DNA from: Microscillaceae bacterium
Lineage (GTDB): Bacteria > Bacteroidota > Bacteroidia > Cytophagales > Microscillaceae
Direction of reading: 5' to 3'
Length of the DNA stretch: 39,489 nt
Assembly (NCBI GenBank): GCA_003483885.1
Contig: DMXI01000560.1
Location: 1-39,489 of the forward strand
The notes below the pieces were generated by a model, which saw only the letters and a program-made list of their open reading frames with translations, was not told the DNA's origin and searched no databases. The position numbers were made by a program, and so were the translations under genes. Shown here in pieces: positions 32,230 to 39,489 of this stretch (position 1 is its first letter; each line of letters opens with the position of its first letter).

Positions 32230-32772
32230 TTAACCCTTGGTAGCGGTCACATTAAGAGTGATTTTAGCAGTTTTACTCAAAATCAAACTATTGCCTCCTA
32301 CACCAAAATCCTTGCGGTTAATTTCAAAATAGGCATTAAATGTTCCTTGATTCCCTTTTTGTGAAAACTTAAAAGGAATTTTATAAGTCTTGGTTACTCC
32401 TTTAATAGTTAATTGAAAATCAGCGTAATATTTTTCACCAGATTTAGTGATTTTTGTCGATTTCATTTTGATAGTAGGATGCTTGGCTACGTCAAAAAAG
32501 TCAGATTTTCTCAAATGACGATCTCTTCCTCTATTTTTGGTATTGACGGTTCCAGCCTGGACAATACCAATAAATTTACTGCCTGAAAGGTTGGCAGGAT
32601 CAAATAGTATTTTGCCCTTGAATCCTCCAAAAGTACCATTTACATTGATACCTGCGTTTTTGATTTTGAAAGTAACACTAGCATTGGTGGCTTTCCAAGT
32701 GGCTTGGGCTTGTGATAATTGGGCAACAGCAACAAATGCAACGATCAGGCTAAATAAAAATGCTTTTCTCAT
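32230..32772 (-). CDS. YceI-family periplasmic lipid-binding-type protein
   Basis: A 180-residue protein with a Sec signal peptide (MRKAFLFSLIVAFVAVAQLS, cut near QAQA). The mature sequence is the YceI lipocalin-like barrel: WKATNASVTFKIKNAGINVN at the start, the central RDRHLRKSDFFDVAKHPTIK, and the end INRKDFGVGGNSLILSKTAK. YceI proteins bind isoprenoid or other amphiphilic ligands in a long barrel, and their physiological role varies. The length is normal. Neighbours are a lipoprotein and a small membrane protein, with gaps of 114 and 196 bp, so I see no firm operon. Confidence 0.93.
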   Translation of the reverse strand: MRKAFLFSLIVAFVAVAQLSQAQATWKATNASVTFKIKNAGINVNGTFGGFKGKILFDPANLSGSKFIGIVQAGTVNTKNRGRDRHLRKSDFFDVAKHPTIKMKSTKITKSGEKYYADFQLTIKGVTKTYKIPFKFSQKGNQGTFNAYFEINRKDFGVGGNSLILSKTAKITLNVTATKG

Positions 32773-32968
32773 GACTGTATTATACTAATAGGTTGTTTAG
32801 TGATTTTAAATACTTAGTGTGAAATAATTGATTTACTGGAAAAACGATGTAGCTACAACAAATGATGCGGTAGACAAAGAATTTAGAATTTAATTAACAC
32901 TTTTAGCAAAAAAGTAAGTAGAGATAAGATTATAGATAGATGTTACTTAACATAAAGCAAGTGTTATT

Positions 32969-33679
32969 TTAAATTCCGTATTTGTAATGCTCTAAATAAC
33001 GCAAATAAAAATCGATAGTAAGCTTGATAATAACTGACAAAGTGAGCCAACCAAGTGACCATTGCCGCTCTAATATAAACGCAGCGCCTCCCACAATCCA
33101 TACTTGTGTGATAAAAATTTGCCAATAAGGGGCCCTCATTAAGCTATCAATAGTCATTTTAATATTTTCTTCTCCTTTTAGAAAATTTTGGCTAAATGCT
33201 GTGGCATGACTTACAAGGATGAGCAAATAATTGTAAAACAACAAATTACTTATGCTTAGGACATTGTTGGTAAAATAAGGTTTGAGCGAATATTTCCAGA
33301 TAGCGGTAAGCCCGTTGGAATCCAGAATAACCTGTTTGTAAATGGTAAGTACGGCAATGATACCAATATAACACACTCCTAAAAAAATGATGAAGTGGAT
33401 GATAAAAAAAGGAATCATGAAAAACTTAAGATAAACGGGGGAGCGTTTGGTACCTCTTACCCAAATAAGTTTGATGATATTGAAAAAGCCCACAACCACT
33501 ACCTCAAAACCAAATAAAAAGAGGACGTCTATCACTTTCCAACCCAAAAAAGTTAAGCCAAAAATAGGAGGGATATGTGCCAAAATCAGAATAGCTACAT
33601 CTACCTTGTAGAATTCACTTTGTAATTCTGCAAGGTCTATTTCTTTCTTGAAGATTCGTATTTTTGTGATGGTTTTCAA
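32969..33679 (-). CDS. Polytopic membrane protein, possibly DUF6498-like
   Basis: A 236-residue protein with about five to six membrane helices (VDVAILILAHIPPIFGLTFL, DVLFLFGFEVVVVGFFNIIK, FMIPFFIIHFIIFLGVCYIG, SISNLLFYNYLLILVSHATA, WQIFITQVWIVGGAAFILER and WLTLSVIIKLTIDFYLRYLE). The arrangement, with a C-terminal helix carrying KxxxDxxxRxxEH, resembles what I recall of DUF6498, but this is from memory and weak. No catalytic or transport motif is seen. It is preceded by the terminator of the TlpA gene and seems to be its own transcription unit. Confidence 0.7.
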   Translation of the reverse strand: MKTITKIRIFKKEIDLAELQSEFYKVDVAILILAHIPPIFGLTFLGWKVIDVLFLFGFEVVVVGFFNIIKLIWVRGTKRSPVYLKFFMIPFFIIHFIIFLGVCYIGIIAVLTIYKQVILDSNGLTAIWKYSLKPYFTNNVLSISNLLFYNYLLILVSHATAFSQNFLKGEENIKMTIDSLMRAPYWQIFITQVWIVGGAAFILERQWSLGWLTLSVIIKLTIDFYLRYLEHYKYGI

Positions 33680-33784
33680 CGAGCAAATTCAATTGAGTGT
33701 ATGCTTTCTCTTTGTACGTGGTTGAGTATGGAATTGTCTCTGGCCTTATAACGATATAGTAAGTCAAAATTAATACAATAAATA

Positions 33785-33818
33785 AACAAAACAACCCATC
33801 TGACGAGCAAATGGGTTG
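33785..33818 (-). terminator. Terminator of the TlpA-like gene
   Basis: 8-bp stem CAACCCAT (33792-33799) with ATGGGTTG (33811-33818). On the minus strand it is followed by TTTTGTTTATT. It lies 27 bp past the stop codon at 33845. Confidence 0.65.
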
Positions 33819-33844
33819 GAGCAAAAGTTGCCTAAGAGAGAAAA

Positions 33845-35023
33845 TTATTGTTCAAAAAGTAAGGCTAACTTTTCTTTGAGCGCGTTTCCAAACAAGTTTT
33901 TAGCGATAATCCTCCCCTTTGAATCTAACAATAGGTTATGGGGAAACTCCCTTAGATTGTATTCAAGAGATGTCAAAGATTGGAAGCCTTCAGAGGCAAA
34001 TACCTGTAACCAAGCTGGTTTATATTTGTCAAGATATTTCAGCCAGGCTTCTTTTTTACGATCAAACGATACTGCATAAATCTCAAACCCCATTTTGGCA
34101 TATTTGTCGTACAATGCGATCAGGTTTTGGTTTTCGACTATACAAGGGGCACACCAAGTAGCCCAAAAATCTACCAATACATATTTGTTTTTGGACTGAG
34201 CAATTACTTTGGAGAGTTTGACTGATTCCCCCTGAGGATTGTTCAAAGATATTTCGGGGGCAGGCTTATAAAGCTGTAGCTTAATCAAGCGATTAATTTT
34301 TTGACGCATTTGCTTTACGTAGCTATTGTGAGGCATTTTTTGAAATAGTTGCTCAATAGAACCACGTAGATAAGTAGCATTGCTGGCTTGCCAATAGCTA
34401 AAAGAAACATACAACGCCAAAGAAGGAGGTTGAGTCTGGAGGTATTGTGCCATAGCAGCAAAAAACTGTTTGCTGGCTTTGCTCAGCCGGGCCATTACTT
34501 TTGCCGACGATTTGGTAAACTTCTTTTGTAAGGTTTGTCGCTCTAAATCATCTTTAGCTGCTTGCAAGGCTTTTTGTTGGGCTATTTTGAGTTTACCCAT
34601 CTCGATACGAATATCGTGAATATATTGCTTATCCAATTCCTGCATTTTTTGATAAAAGCCTTGAACCTGCCGATTTGCCTCGGAACCTTTGATCACAATA
34701 GGCTTACCTGCTTTGATCGTGACCTGTAGGCGATCTTTTGGATTGGCTATTAACATGCCTTCTTGTTTTTGATAAGATATATAGTAAACACTGGCCTCTG
34801 AAATTGGGATATTTTGTTTGAAGTGTCCCTGAGCATTTACTTGAATGACTCGAGCCTCAGAAAGCTTAGGGCGATTGCTGTAATCATCATATACCAAACG
34901 ATACAACTTGCAGCTTTGTCCTTGTTGAAAAGGGGAAATGTTTCCTTCTAAGGAAAAATTAGCTTGTGCCTGACTTGAAAGCCAGCTACTAACAGAGATA
35001 AAAAGTATAATAAAGTTTTTCAT
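33845..35023 (-). CDS. TlpA-like thioredoxin with N-terminal DUF4369-type domain
   Basis: I take the start at ATG 35023 (MKNFIILFISVSSWLSSQAQ), which gives 392 residues and a proper Sec signal peptide. An upstream in-frame ATG at 35080 would add 19 residues without a signal sequence. Residues of about 20-130 resemble the DUF4369 beta domain common in Bacteroidota thioredoxins (SLEGNISPFQQGQSCKLYRL). The middle is helical and Gln/Lys-rich. Residues of about 260-392 are AhpC/TSA-TlpA-like with the redox motif WCAPC in VDFWATWCAPCIVENQN. It should reduce or exchange periplasmic disulfides; the substrate is unknown. Confidence 0.9.
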   Translation of the reverse strand: MKNFIILFISVSSWLSSQAQANFSLEGNISPFQQGQSCKLYRLVYDDYSNRPKLSEARVIQVNAQGHFKQNIPISEASVYYISYQKQEGMLIANPKDRLQVTIKAGKPIVIKGSEANRQVQGFYQKMQELDKQYIHDIRIEMGKLKIAQQKALQAAKDDLERQTLQKKFTKSSAKVMARLSKASKQFFAAMAQYLQTQPPSLALYVSFSYWQASNATYLRGSIEQLFQKMPHNSYVKQMRQKINRLIKLQLYKPAPEISLNNPQGESVKLSKVIAQSKNKYVLVDFWATWCAPCIVENQNLIALYDKYAKMGFEIYAVSFDRKKEAWLKYLDKYKPAWLQVFASEGFQSLTSLEYNLREFPHNLLLDSKGRIIAKNLFGNALKEKLALLFEQ

Positions 35024-35139
35024 GGAAATATGGGTTATTGATTGAGAAGTCGTCTTGACTTTTGATACAAAAGAGCACAAACCAATTACTCATTTCAATG
35101 AAAAAGTGGTGAGCCAAGAAATAACCCAATGATCACCTT

Positions 35140-35910
35140 TTAAAGGCCATCGAGCCATTGTTTGAGGCCTGGAGTTCGACTTTGACTGCTAATAAGCCGA
35201 CCCAAGTTGTATTTTAAGATAATGGCCAAACTATCTTTAGAATAAGGTTCCAGATGATCAATAAACAATAGATGAACAATTTCGGAGCGATTAACACGAT
35301 AAAAATGAGCTGGATTTAGCAAGGGTTCCATCTGGGTAAGTGTATTGGTGGGGAGCAAATGGCGCTTTTTGTTTTGAGTATAAGCAAACACTACGCCTTG
35401 TTCAGCTTTGAGATAGGCCACTTCCTGAATGTCTAAGAAGTAAATACCTGTTTTGGTTTTTACCGTAAATCGCTGTTTATAATTTTGTGAGACATTGCTT
35501 AGCTGTTGCTGAATTTCTTGTAATATTTGATGATAATCAGGCGAAAAATTTTGTTGTAGTATTTGATATTTATCCCAGGCTGCGGTAAAACGCTCATAAG
35601 AAAATGGCTTCAGAAGATACTCGATACCGTTGCTCTGGAAGGCTTCCATCCAAAATTGATTATAAGATGTGGTAAAGATTACTGGGCAAGCCACATGAGG
35701 GATTTGCTTGAACAAGTGAAATACATTTCCATCCAGTAATTCAATATCTGCGAAAATTAATGCTGGAATAGGTTGGGTTGTAAACCAATCTACTGCCTGG
35801 CTAATGCTAGCCAGTTCGGCTACAATACTTACTTGAGGAGCATACCGCTGGATAAAACGCTTGAGTTTTTCTCGTGCAGGTTTTTCATCTTCTATAATTA
35901 CAATTTTCAT
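35140..35910 (-). CDS. LytTR-family response regulator
   Basis: A 256-residue regulator. The receiver domain (1-120) has acidic E7/D8, phospho-acceptor D55 (IFADIELLDG), T80/T81 and K101 (LLKPF), all the residues needed for phosphorylation. The LytTR DNA-binding domain follows at about 140-256 (RFTVKTKTGIYFLDIQEVAY, then FYRVNRSEIVHLLFIDHLEP). The start overlaps the stop of the kinase gene by 4 bp, a typical LytS/LytR pair. Such regulators bind direct or inverted repeats near promoters. A strong inverted repeat in front of this pair (37007-37141) is a candidate for autoregulation. Confidence 0.95.
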   Translation of the reverse strand: MKIVIIEDEKPAREKLKRFIQRYAPQVSIVAELASISQAVDWFTTQPIPALIFADIELLDGNVFHLFKQIPHVACPVIFTTSYNQFWMEAFQSNGIEYLLKPFSYERFTAAWDKYQILQQNFSPDYHQILQEIQQQLSNVSQNYKQRFTVKTKTGIYFLDIQEVAYLKAEQGVVFAYTQNKKRHLLPTNTLTQMEPLLNPAHFYRVNRSEIVHLLFIDHLEPYSKDSLAIILKYNLGRLISSQSRTPGLKQWLDGL

Positions 35911-36980
35911 AAGGCTTGATCTAGTTTTATCAAAGGTAAAACAACGGTGAATTTTTCAGAGGTTTGCGTAATCTGTACTTCCTGTTGAGATAGTAAACGA
36001 TATTGTTGGTGAATGTTTTTTAGCCCTGTTTGAGTAGAGGTTGCCGGATATTTTTTAGGCCTGCGCTCGTTGGTGATTTGAATATTCTCCAGGCTTACCA
36101 AAATTTCAATGACTAAAGGGTGGTCGGGAAGGGCTTCATTGTGTTTAATCGCATTTTCTATCAATTGTTGTAGGGTAGTGGGAACAATAAGGAACTGCTT
36201 AAGACTAAAAGTAACGGCTGGAATGGACAACTGATAACTACGCTCGAACCTTTGTTCTATCAAAAACATATAGTCTTGGATAAATGATAGTTCTTGAGAT
36301 AAGGGCACTAACTCCTGATTATTGGATTGTAAAATATATCGGTACAATCCTGAGAACTTTTCTAAAAAAAGATCAGCCGTATCAGTATTGGTATGTATCA
36401 AGGAGGACAACACATTGAGGTTGTTGAATAAAAAATGAGGAGAAATTTGTTGTTTCAATTGCTCTAATTGATACTCACTGGCTGCTTTTTGGGTTTTTAG
36501 CAAGGTTGTTTGGGTTTGGTGTAGCTTTTTGAGGGAGTAGTAACTTAAAAATGTATTGCCAACCACTAAATGAATAATTAAAAAAAGCAAATTACTTACT
36601 ATCAACGCATTGTAATTCAGTGGTTTACTAAATACAATGTTTTCCATCATGAGAAACCAACCATTGGTAGTAATCATAAATAAAAGGGTACTGATAAGCA
36701 ACGTAGGGAAATAATGGGTCCCTTGTTTTTGGAGCTTGCGTACTTTTTGATAAACTACCCAAGTGAATAAGATAGAAATACCACAAACAATGAGCAACCA
36801 GAAAGGTGTATCCCAATAATATTGAAAACGACTTATTTGCCCTCTTGCCAGCAAAAACTGGGTATACAACACCAATAAGTGGGTAAGAATGAGTAAACCC
36901 AATAAGTGAATGAATATATTTCGATATTTGATGAGTCGCAAAAATGAAAACATAGGAGATGACTTATACAATAAGGTCAA
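35907..36980 (-). CDS. LytS-type sensor histidine kinase (His_kinase family), partner of the LytTR regulator
   Basis: A 357-residue inner-membrane kinase with four membrane helices (about 21-46, 58-79, 90-113 and 122-148) and a short coiled coil at 150-178. The phospho-acceptor is H182 in QQISPHFLFNNLNVLSSL, and the N-box is IENAIKHNEALP. The ATP lid is short (TGLKNIHQQYRLL), as in this family. There is no large extracytoplasmic sensor domain, so the signal is probably sensed within the membrane. An alternative start at ATG 36953 (MFSFLRLIKYRN) would shorten it by 9 residues. Both starts leave the membrane helices intact, and I cannot decide between them. Confidence 0.93.
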   Translation of the reverse strand: MTLLYKSSPMFSFLRLIKYRNIFIHLLGLLILTHLLVLYTQFLLARGQISRFQYYWDTPFWLLIVCGISILFTWVVYQKVRKLQKQGTHYFPTLLISTLLFMITTNGWFLMMENIVFSKPLNYNALIVSNLLFLIIHLVVGNTFLSYYSLKKLHQTQTTLLKTQKAASEYQLEQLKQQISPHFLFNNLNVLSSLIHTNTDTADLFLEKFSGLYRYILQSNNQELVPLSQELSFIQDYMFLIEQRFERSYQLSIPAVTFSLKQFLIVPTTLQQLIENAIKHNEALPDHPLVIEILVSLENIQITNERRPKKYPATSTQTGLKNIHQQYRLLSQQEVQITQTSEKFTVVLPLIKLDQAL

Positions 36981-36990
36981 TTACTTCTGA

Positions 36991-37020
36991 CAAAATAGGG
37001 TGAATGTTTGCCCCTTCCAA
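36991..37020 (-). promoter_or_regulatory. Candidate promoter of the kinase-regulator operon
   Basis: Minus strand: TTG (37020-37018), 20 bp, then TATTTTG (36997-36991), one base shorter than the TAnnTTTG consensus. The -33 TTG lies within the inverted repeat GGTTGGAAGG, so a regulator binding there could control access. Confidence 0.35.
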
Positions 37021-37141
37021 CCTATAACTGATAAGTCAAGCGAAAAAACAATCAATGAGGTGATTTAGAGTATGAACATAGAATTCCAATGGTTGGAAGG
37101 TAGTAGTTCCTTATTTGGAAAATCTACTCCTTAGGGGCAAA
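37007..37141. repeat. Split inverted repeat in the divergent promoter region
   Basis: CCTTCCAACC (37013-37022) is the exact reverse complement of GGTTGGAAGG (37091-37100), and TTTGCCCC (37007-37014) of GGGGCAAA (37134-37141). The left arms overlap to form one 16-base block, while the right arms are separated by 33 bp. The spacing suggests protein-binding sites rather than an RNA hairpin. Confidence 0.7.
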
Positions 37142-37222
37142 TATTTTTACTACGTTTTAAAACCTCATTTGATGTCCTGTATATTTTTCCTAATTTCAGA
37201 ACACACTAAAACTTGACTGATC

Positions 37223-37984
37223 ATGAGTACTCAAAAACTGAAATATGAACTAATAGGTGATGATATGCAAGTGGTTGAAATAGAGCTTGCACCCAAAGAA
37301 ACTGTAATTGCAGGTATTGGTGCCCTCAACTGGATGGAAGAAGGCATCAGCTTTGATACCAGCCTCAGCGATGGCTCGGCACCCGAGAAAAACTTCTTCG
37401 AACGTTTGTTTGATGCAGGTAAGCGGGTACTAGTGGGCGAATCGGCCTTTATCAATCATATGACCAATGAGAGTAACACCCCTCGAAAAATTGGCTTTGG
37501 TGCACCCTATCCAGGCAAAATCATTCCTATTGACTTAGAGGCATTTAGTGGCAAGATGTATTGTTTACGAGATGTGTTTTTGTGTGCCAGCCTTGGTACC
37601 AAAGTAAGTGTGAAGCTCAACCAAAAAATGGGATTTGGTTTTTTTGGAGGACAAGGATATGTAGTACAGCAATTAGAAGGCGATGGAATGGCATTTTTGC
37701 ACACGGGAGGAACAGTTGTAAAAAAAGTACTAGGAGAAGAAACCCTAAGAATAAGTGGGGGATGTTTGGTTGCCTATTCGCAAGGCATTGAGTGTAATGT
37801 AGAGCGGATCAAAGGGCTTGAAAATATGTTTTTTGGTGGGCAAGGTCCTTTCATTACGGTGCTTTCTGGCACTGGGGTAGTATATTTGCAAAGCCTGCCT
37901 TTTGCCAAGTTGGCCAATCGAATCATTAGCCGCATCCCTACAGAGTCACGCTCCAAAGATCGGAAGAACTTCTCTGATGACTGA
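37223..37984 (+). CDS. AIM24/TIGR00266-family protein
   Basis: A 253-residue soluble protein of the AIM24 (TRAP-like beta-fold) family. Characteristic segments are the start (YELIGDDMQVVEIELAPKET), the centre (GKIIPIDLEAFSGKMYCLRD, then VFLCASLGTKVSVKL) and the Gly-rich FFGGQGYVVQQLEGDGMAFL. The sequence has the threefold internal repeat of small beta-sheets found in this family. The function in bacteria is unknown; the mitochondrial AIM24 affects cristae organisation. It is divergent from the LytS/LytTR operon, sharing a 242-bp region with a split inverted repeat, and may be regulated by that system. Confidence 0.9.
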   Translation: MSTQKLKYELIGDDMQVVEIELAPKETVIAGIGALNWMEEGISFDTSLSDGSAPEKNFFERLFDAGKRVLVGESAFINHMTNESNTPRKIGFGAPYPGKIIPIDLEAFSGKMYCLRDVFLCASLGTKVSVKLNQKMGFGFFGGQGYVVQQLEGDGMAFLHTGGTVVKKVLGEETLRISGGCLVAYSQGIECNVERIKGLENMFFGGQGPFITVLSGTGVVYLQSLPFAKLANRIISRIPTESRSKDRKNFSDD

Positions 37985-38024
37985 TTTTCTGAAAAATAAT
38001 TCCTCATATACCCAATTATACTTC

Positions 38025-38032
38025 TATATTTG
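38025..38032 (+). promoter_or_regulatory. Candidate -7 box (TATATTTG) for the antiporter gene
   Basis: TATATTTG on the + strand matches TAnnTTTG, 64 bp upstream of the antiporter ATG. No clear -33 element is seen, so the call rests on the -7 box and position. Confidence 0.45.
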
Positions 38033-38096
38033 GTATTCAAATTTTTATACGAAACTAATCTTCCTCTAAGACTCTAGATAGAGAAAATAAATAGTT

Positions 38097-39368
38097 ATGG
38101 ATTTATTCAATGCTTTTACTATTCTCATAGTACTTTCGGCAGCGTTTGGCTATATCAATCACCGTTACCTCAAACTTCCCACCACTATTGGACTCATGCT
38201 GATTTCCCTGGTGATGTCTATGGCTATTATTGCTATGGGGCAGTTTTCAGATACACTCTACAAACAATTTGTGGGTATGGTCAAAGGAGTAGACTTCAAC
38301 AAAGTATTGATGGAAATCATGTTGAGTTTCCTGCTATTTGCTGGAGCACTCCACGTAGATGTAAAAACCTTGGCCAAAGAAAGAGGGCCTATTATGATTT
38401 TTGCCACTTTGGGAGTGATTGTCTCTACTTTTATCGTAGGTGGAGTGATGTACATGGTGTTCAATGCCTTTGGAACCAAGATAGATTTCATCTATTGTTT
38501 GCTTTTTGGTTCACTTATTTCTCCTACCGACCCTATTGCGGTATTATCGATTCTTAAAAAAGCCAGTGTTCCCAAGAAGCTAGAAGTAAAAATTTCAGGA
38601 GAGTCTTTGTTCAATGATGGAGTAGCAGTGGTAGTCTTTTTGAGCATCTTTGAGATGGCTGAAAAGGGCGTGGGTAACATCGGGGCAATGGACATTGTCA
38701 TTTTATTTGTGACTGAAGCAGGAGGAGGAGCCTTGTTTGGATGGTTGATGGGTTATGTGGGGTATTACTTGTTAAAATCCATCGATTCTTACGTAGAAGA
38801 AGTACTCATTACTCTAGCATTGGTGATGGGTGGATACGCTTTTTCTTCTTACCTCCACATCTCTGGGCCATTGGCAGTAGTAGTAGCTGGACTGATGATG
38901 AGCGATCGGGCCCGAATGTTTGCTATGTCAGACGTCACCCGCCAGTATATAGATATGTTTTGGGAAATATTAGATGAAGTGCTCAATGCGGTGCTGTTCA
39001 TTTTGATTGGCCTGGAAGTACTCGTGATTTCTTTCAAGCAAGTCTATATCATAGAAGGGCTCATTGCCATTGTAGTAGTATTGGGGGCTCGTTTAATTTC
39101 AGTAGGTATCCCTATTTCTTTGATGAAACTCAAACGGAGCTTTATACCCAGAACCATTCAAATATTGACTTGGGGAGGGCTTCGGGGAGGAATTTCGGTG
39201 GCTTTGGCGCTATCACTTACCGAAGAAATGCATCGCGAAGTCATTGTATCTGTTACTTACATAGTCGTTATTTTCTCTATTGTAGTGCAAGGGCTCACCA
39301 TTGGCAATTTGGTCAAGGGCATTGACGATGACGGTGAGGGTAATCCCGTAGATAAATCAGGACATTGA
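38097..39368 (+). CDS. CPA1-family Na+/H+ antiporter (NhaP-like)
   Basis: A 423-residue inner-membrane exchanger with about 12 membrane helices. The signature region GSLISPTDPIAVLSILKKA is followed by the ion-binding pair N173-D174 in GESLFNDGVAVVVF, typical of electroneutral CPA1 antiporters. A conserved Arg-containing helix, WGGLRGGISVALALSL, lies near 360-380. The C-terminal tail is short (no large cytoplasmic TrkA domain), so any regulation lies elsewhere. It probably exports Na+ in exchange for H+, useful in a marine or alkaline setting. The gene has its own candidate promoter. Confidence 0.94.
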   Translation: MDLFNAFTILIVLSAAFGYINHRYLKLPTTIGLMLISLVMSMAIIAMGQFSDTLYKQFVGMVKGVDFNKVLMEIMLSFLLFAGALHVDVKTLAKERGPIMIFATLGVIVSTFIVGGVMYMVFNAFGTKIDFIYCLLFGSLISPTDPIAVLSILKKASVPKKLEVKISGESLFNDGVAVVVFLSIFEMAEKGVGNIGAMDIVILFVTEAGGGALFGWLMGYVGYYLLKSIDSYVEEVLITLALVMGGYAFSSYLHISGPLAVVVAGLMMSDRARMFAMSDVTRQYIDMFWEILDEVLNAVLFILIGLEVLVISFKQVYIIEGLIAIVVVLGARLISVGIPISLMKLKRSFIPRTIQILTWGGLRGGISVALALSLTEEMHREVIVSVTYIVVIFSIVVQGLTIGNLVKGIDDDGEGNPVDKSGH

Positions 39369-39489
39369 CTTTAGTGCATAGTTAGGAGTTCGTAGCGCCT
39401 GACAGCCATTGGTCTTTGGCTATCGCCTGTCCCATCATCCAATACCAATAAGGAACAGGGGCGGCTCTTTAAATTAAAAATGTAAAACG
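39369..39489. other. Window end, non-coding tail with partial dyads
   Basis: No ORF or clear terminator. Short complementary words, AGCCA (39404-39408) with TGGCT (39417-39421) and GACAG (39401-39405) with CTGTC nearby, lie in a slightly GC-richer stretch. They could be part of an element that continues past the window edge. Confidence 0.35.

Noticed and set aside
33615..33824. 69-codon minus-strand ORF between the membrane protein and TlpA genes
   Set aside because: It overlaps the start of the membrane protein gene in another frame and the TlpA terminator, and has no signal or motif of its own.
35024..35080. 19-codon extension of the TlpA-like gene from an upstream ATG
   Set aside because: The extension would bury the signal peptide, whereas ATG 35023 begins a typical one.
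1..39489. CRISPR arrays, tRNA genes and insertion sequences
   Set aside because: No regularly spaced repeats, cloverleaf-type TTCGA arms in context, or transposase motifs with terminal inverted repeats were found on either strand by eye; a scan with dedicated software was not possible.

Overview
The window looks like chromosomal DNA of a Bacteroidota bacterium, probably a marine Cytophagia-type organism (the rank below phylum is inference). The clues are AT-rich leaders with no Shine-Dalgarno sequences, several TAnnTTTG-type -7 boxes (the Bacteroidota promoter element), a LytS/LytTR two-component pair, YceI, TM2-SHOCT and TlpA/DUF4369-type proteins, and many secreted or lipoprotein genes. I see no tRNA or rRNA genes, CRISPR arrays, insertion sequences or integrases.

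Region 1 (1-10307, + strand) is the 3' part of a contractile injection system operon of the phage-tail-like eCIS type (Afp/PVC/MAC/AlgoCIS relatives). In order it encodes a sheath cut by the window edge, a tail tube, a second tube-fold protein, a 53-residue DUF5908-like protein, a VgrG-like spike (gp27/gp5), a PAAR tip, a gp25 baseplate wedge, a giant J-type baseplate protein and a short tail-fibre-like protein. A strong hairpin right after the tube gene could set the ratio of tube to baseplate parts. No tape measure, LysM adaptor, AAA+ ATPase or cap gene is visible; these would be expected upstream. There are no phage head or packaging genes.

Region 2 (10331-19385) starts with a long inverted repeat between convergent genes. 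Next come a minus-strand protein with three TIR-like alpha/beta units, a 1070-residue 12-TM nucleotide-translocase-like protein fused to HEAT repeats and a degenerate cyclic-nucleotide-binding roll, and a secreted coiled-coil protein with a polyproline run. Diverging from these are a membrane-anchored GH18-like protein with a substituted catalytic motif and a lipoprotein with repeated beta blades. A 17-bp-arm palindromic terminator closes the region.

Region 3 (19410-22230) holds ychF, a structured intergenic segment, a 7-TM protein and a TM2-SHOCT protein.

Region 4 (22233-28244, - strand) is a compact paralogous cassette. It has two tandem zinc-ribbon proteins, three proteins built as N-terminal helical module, TPR, one TM helix and beta-sandwich ectodomain, and one secreted relative carrying the same ectodomains. 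I know no characterised system with this make-up, so it is the best candidate here for something undescribed.

Region 5 (28489-39489) holds a periplasmic-TPR/cytoplasmic class III adenylate cyclase lacking the usual transition-state Arg, a GT-B-like glycosyltransferase, a lipoprotein, YceI, a small membrane protein, a TlpA-like thioredoxin, the LytTR/LytS pair, an AIM24-type protein and a CPA1 Na+/H+ antiporter.

The cyclase and the cyclic-nucleotide-binding domain raise the possibility of local cAMP signalling, but nothing in the sequence links them directly.
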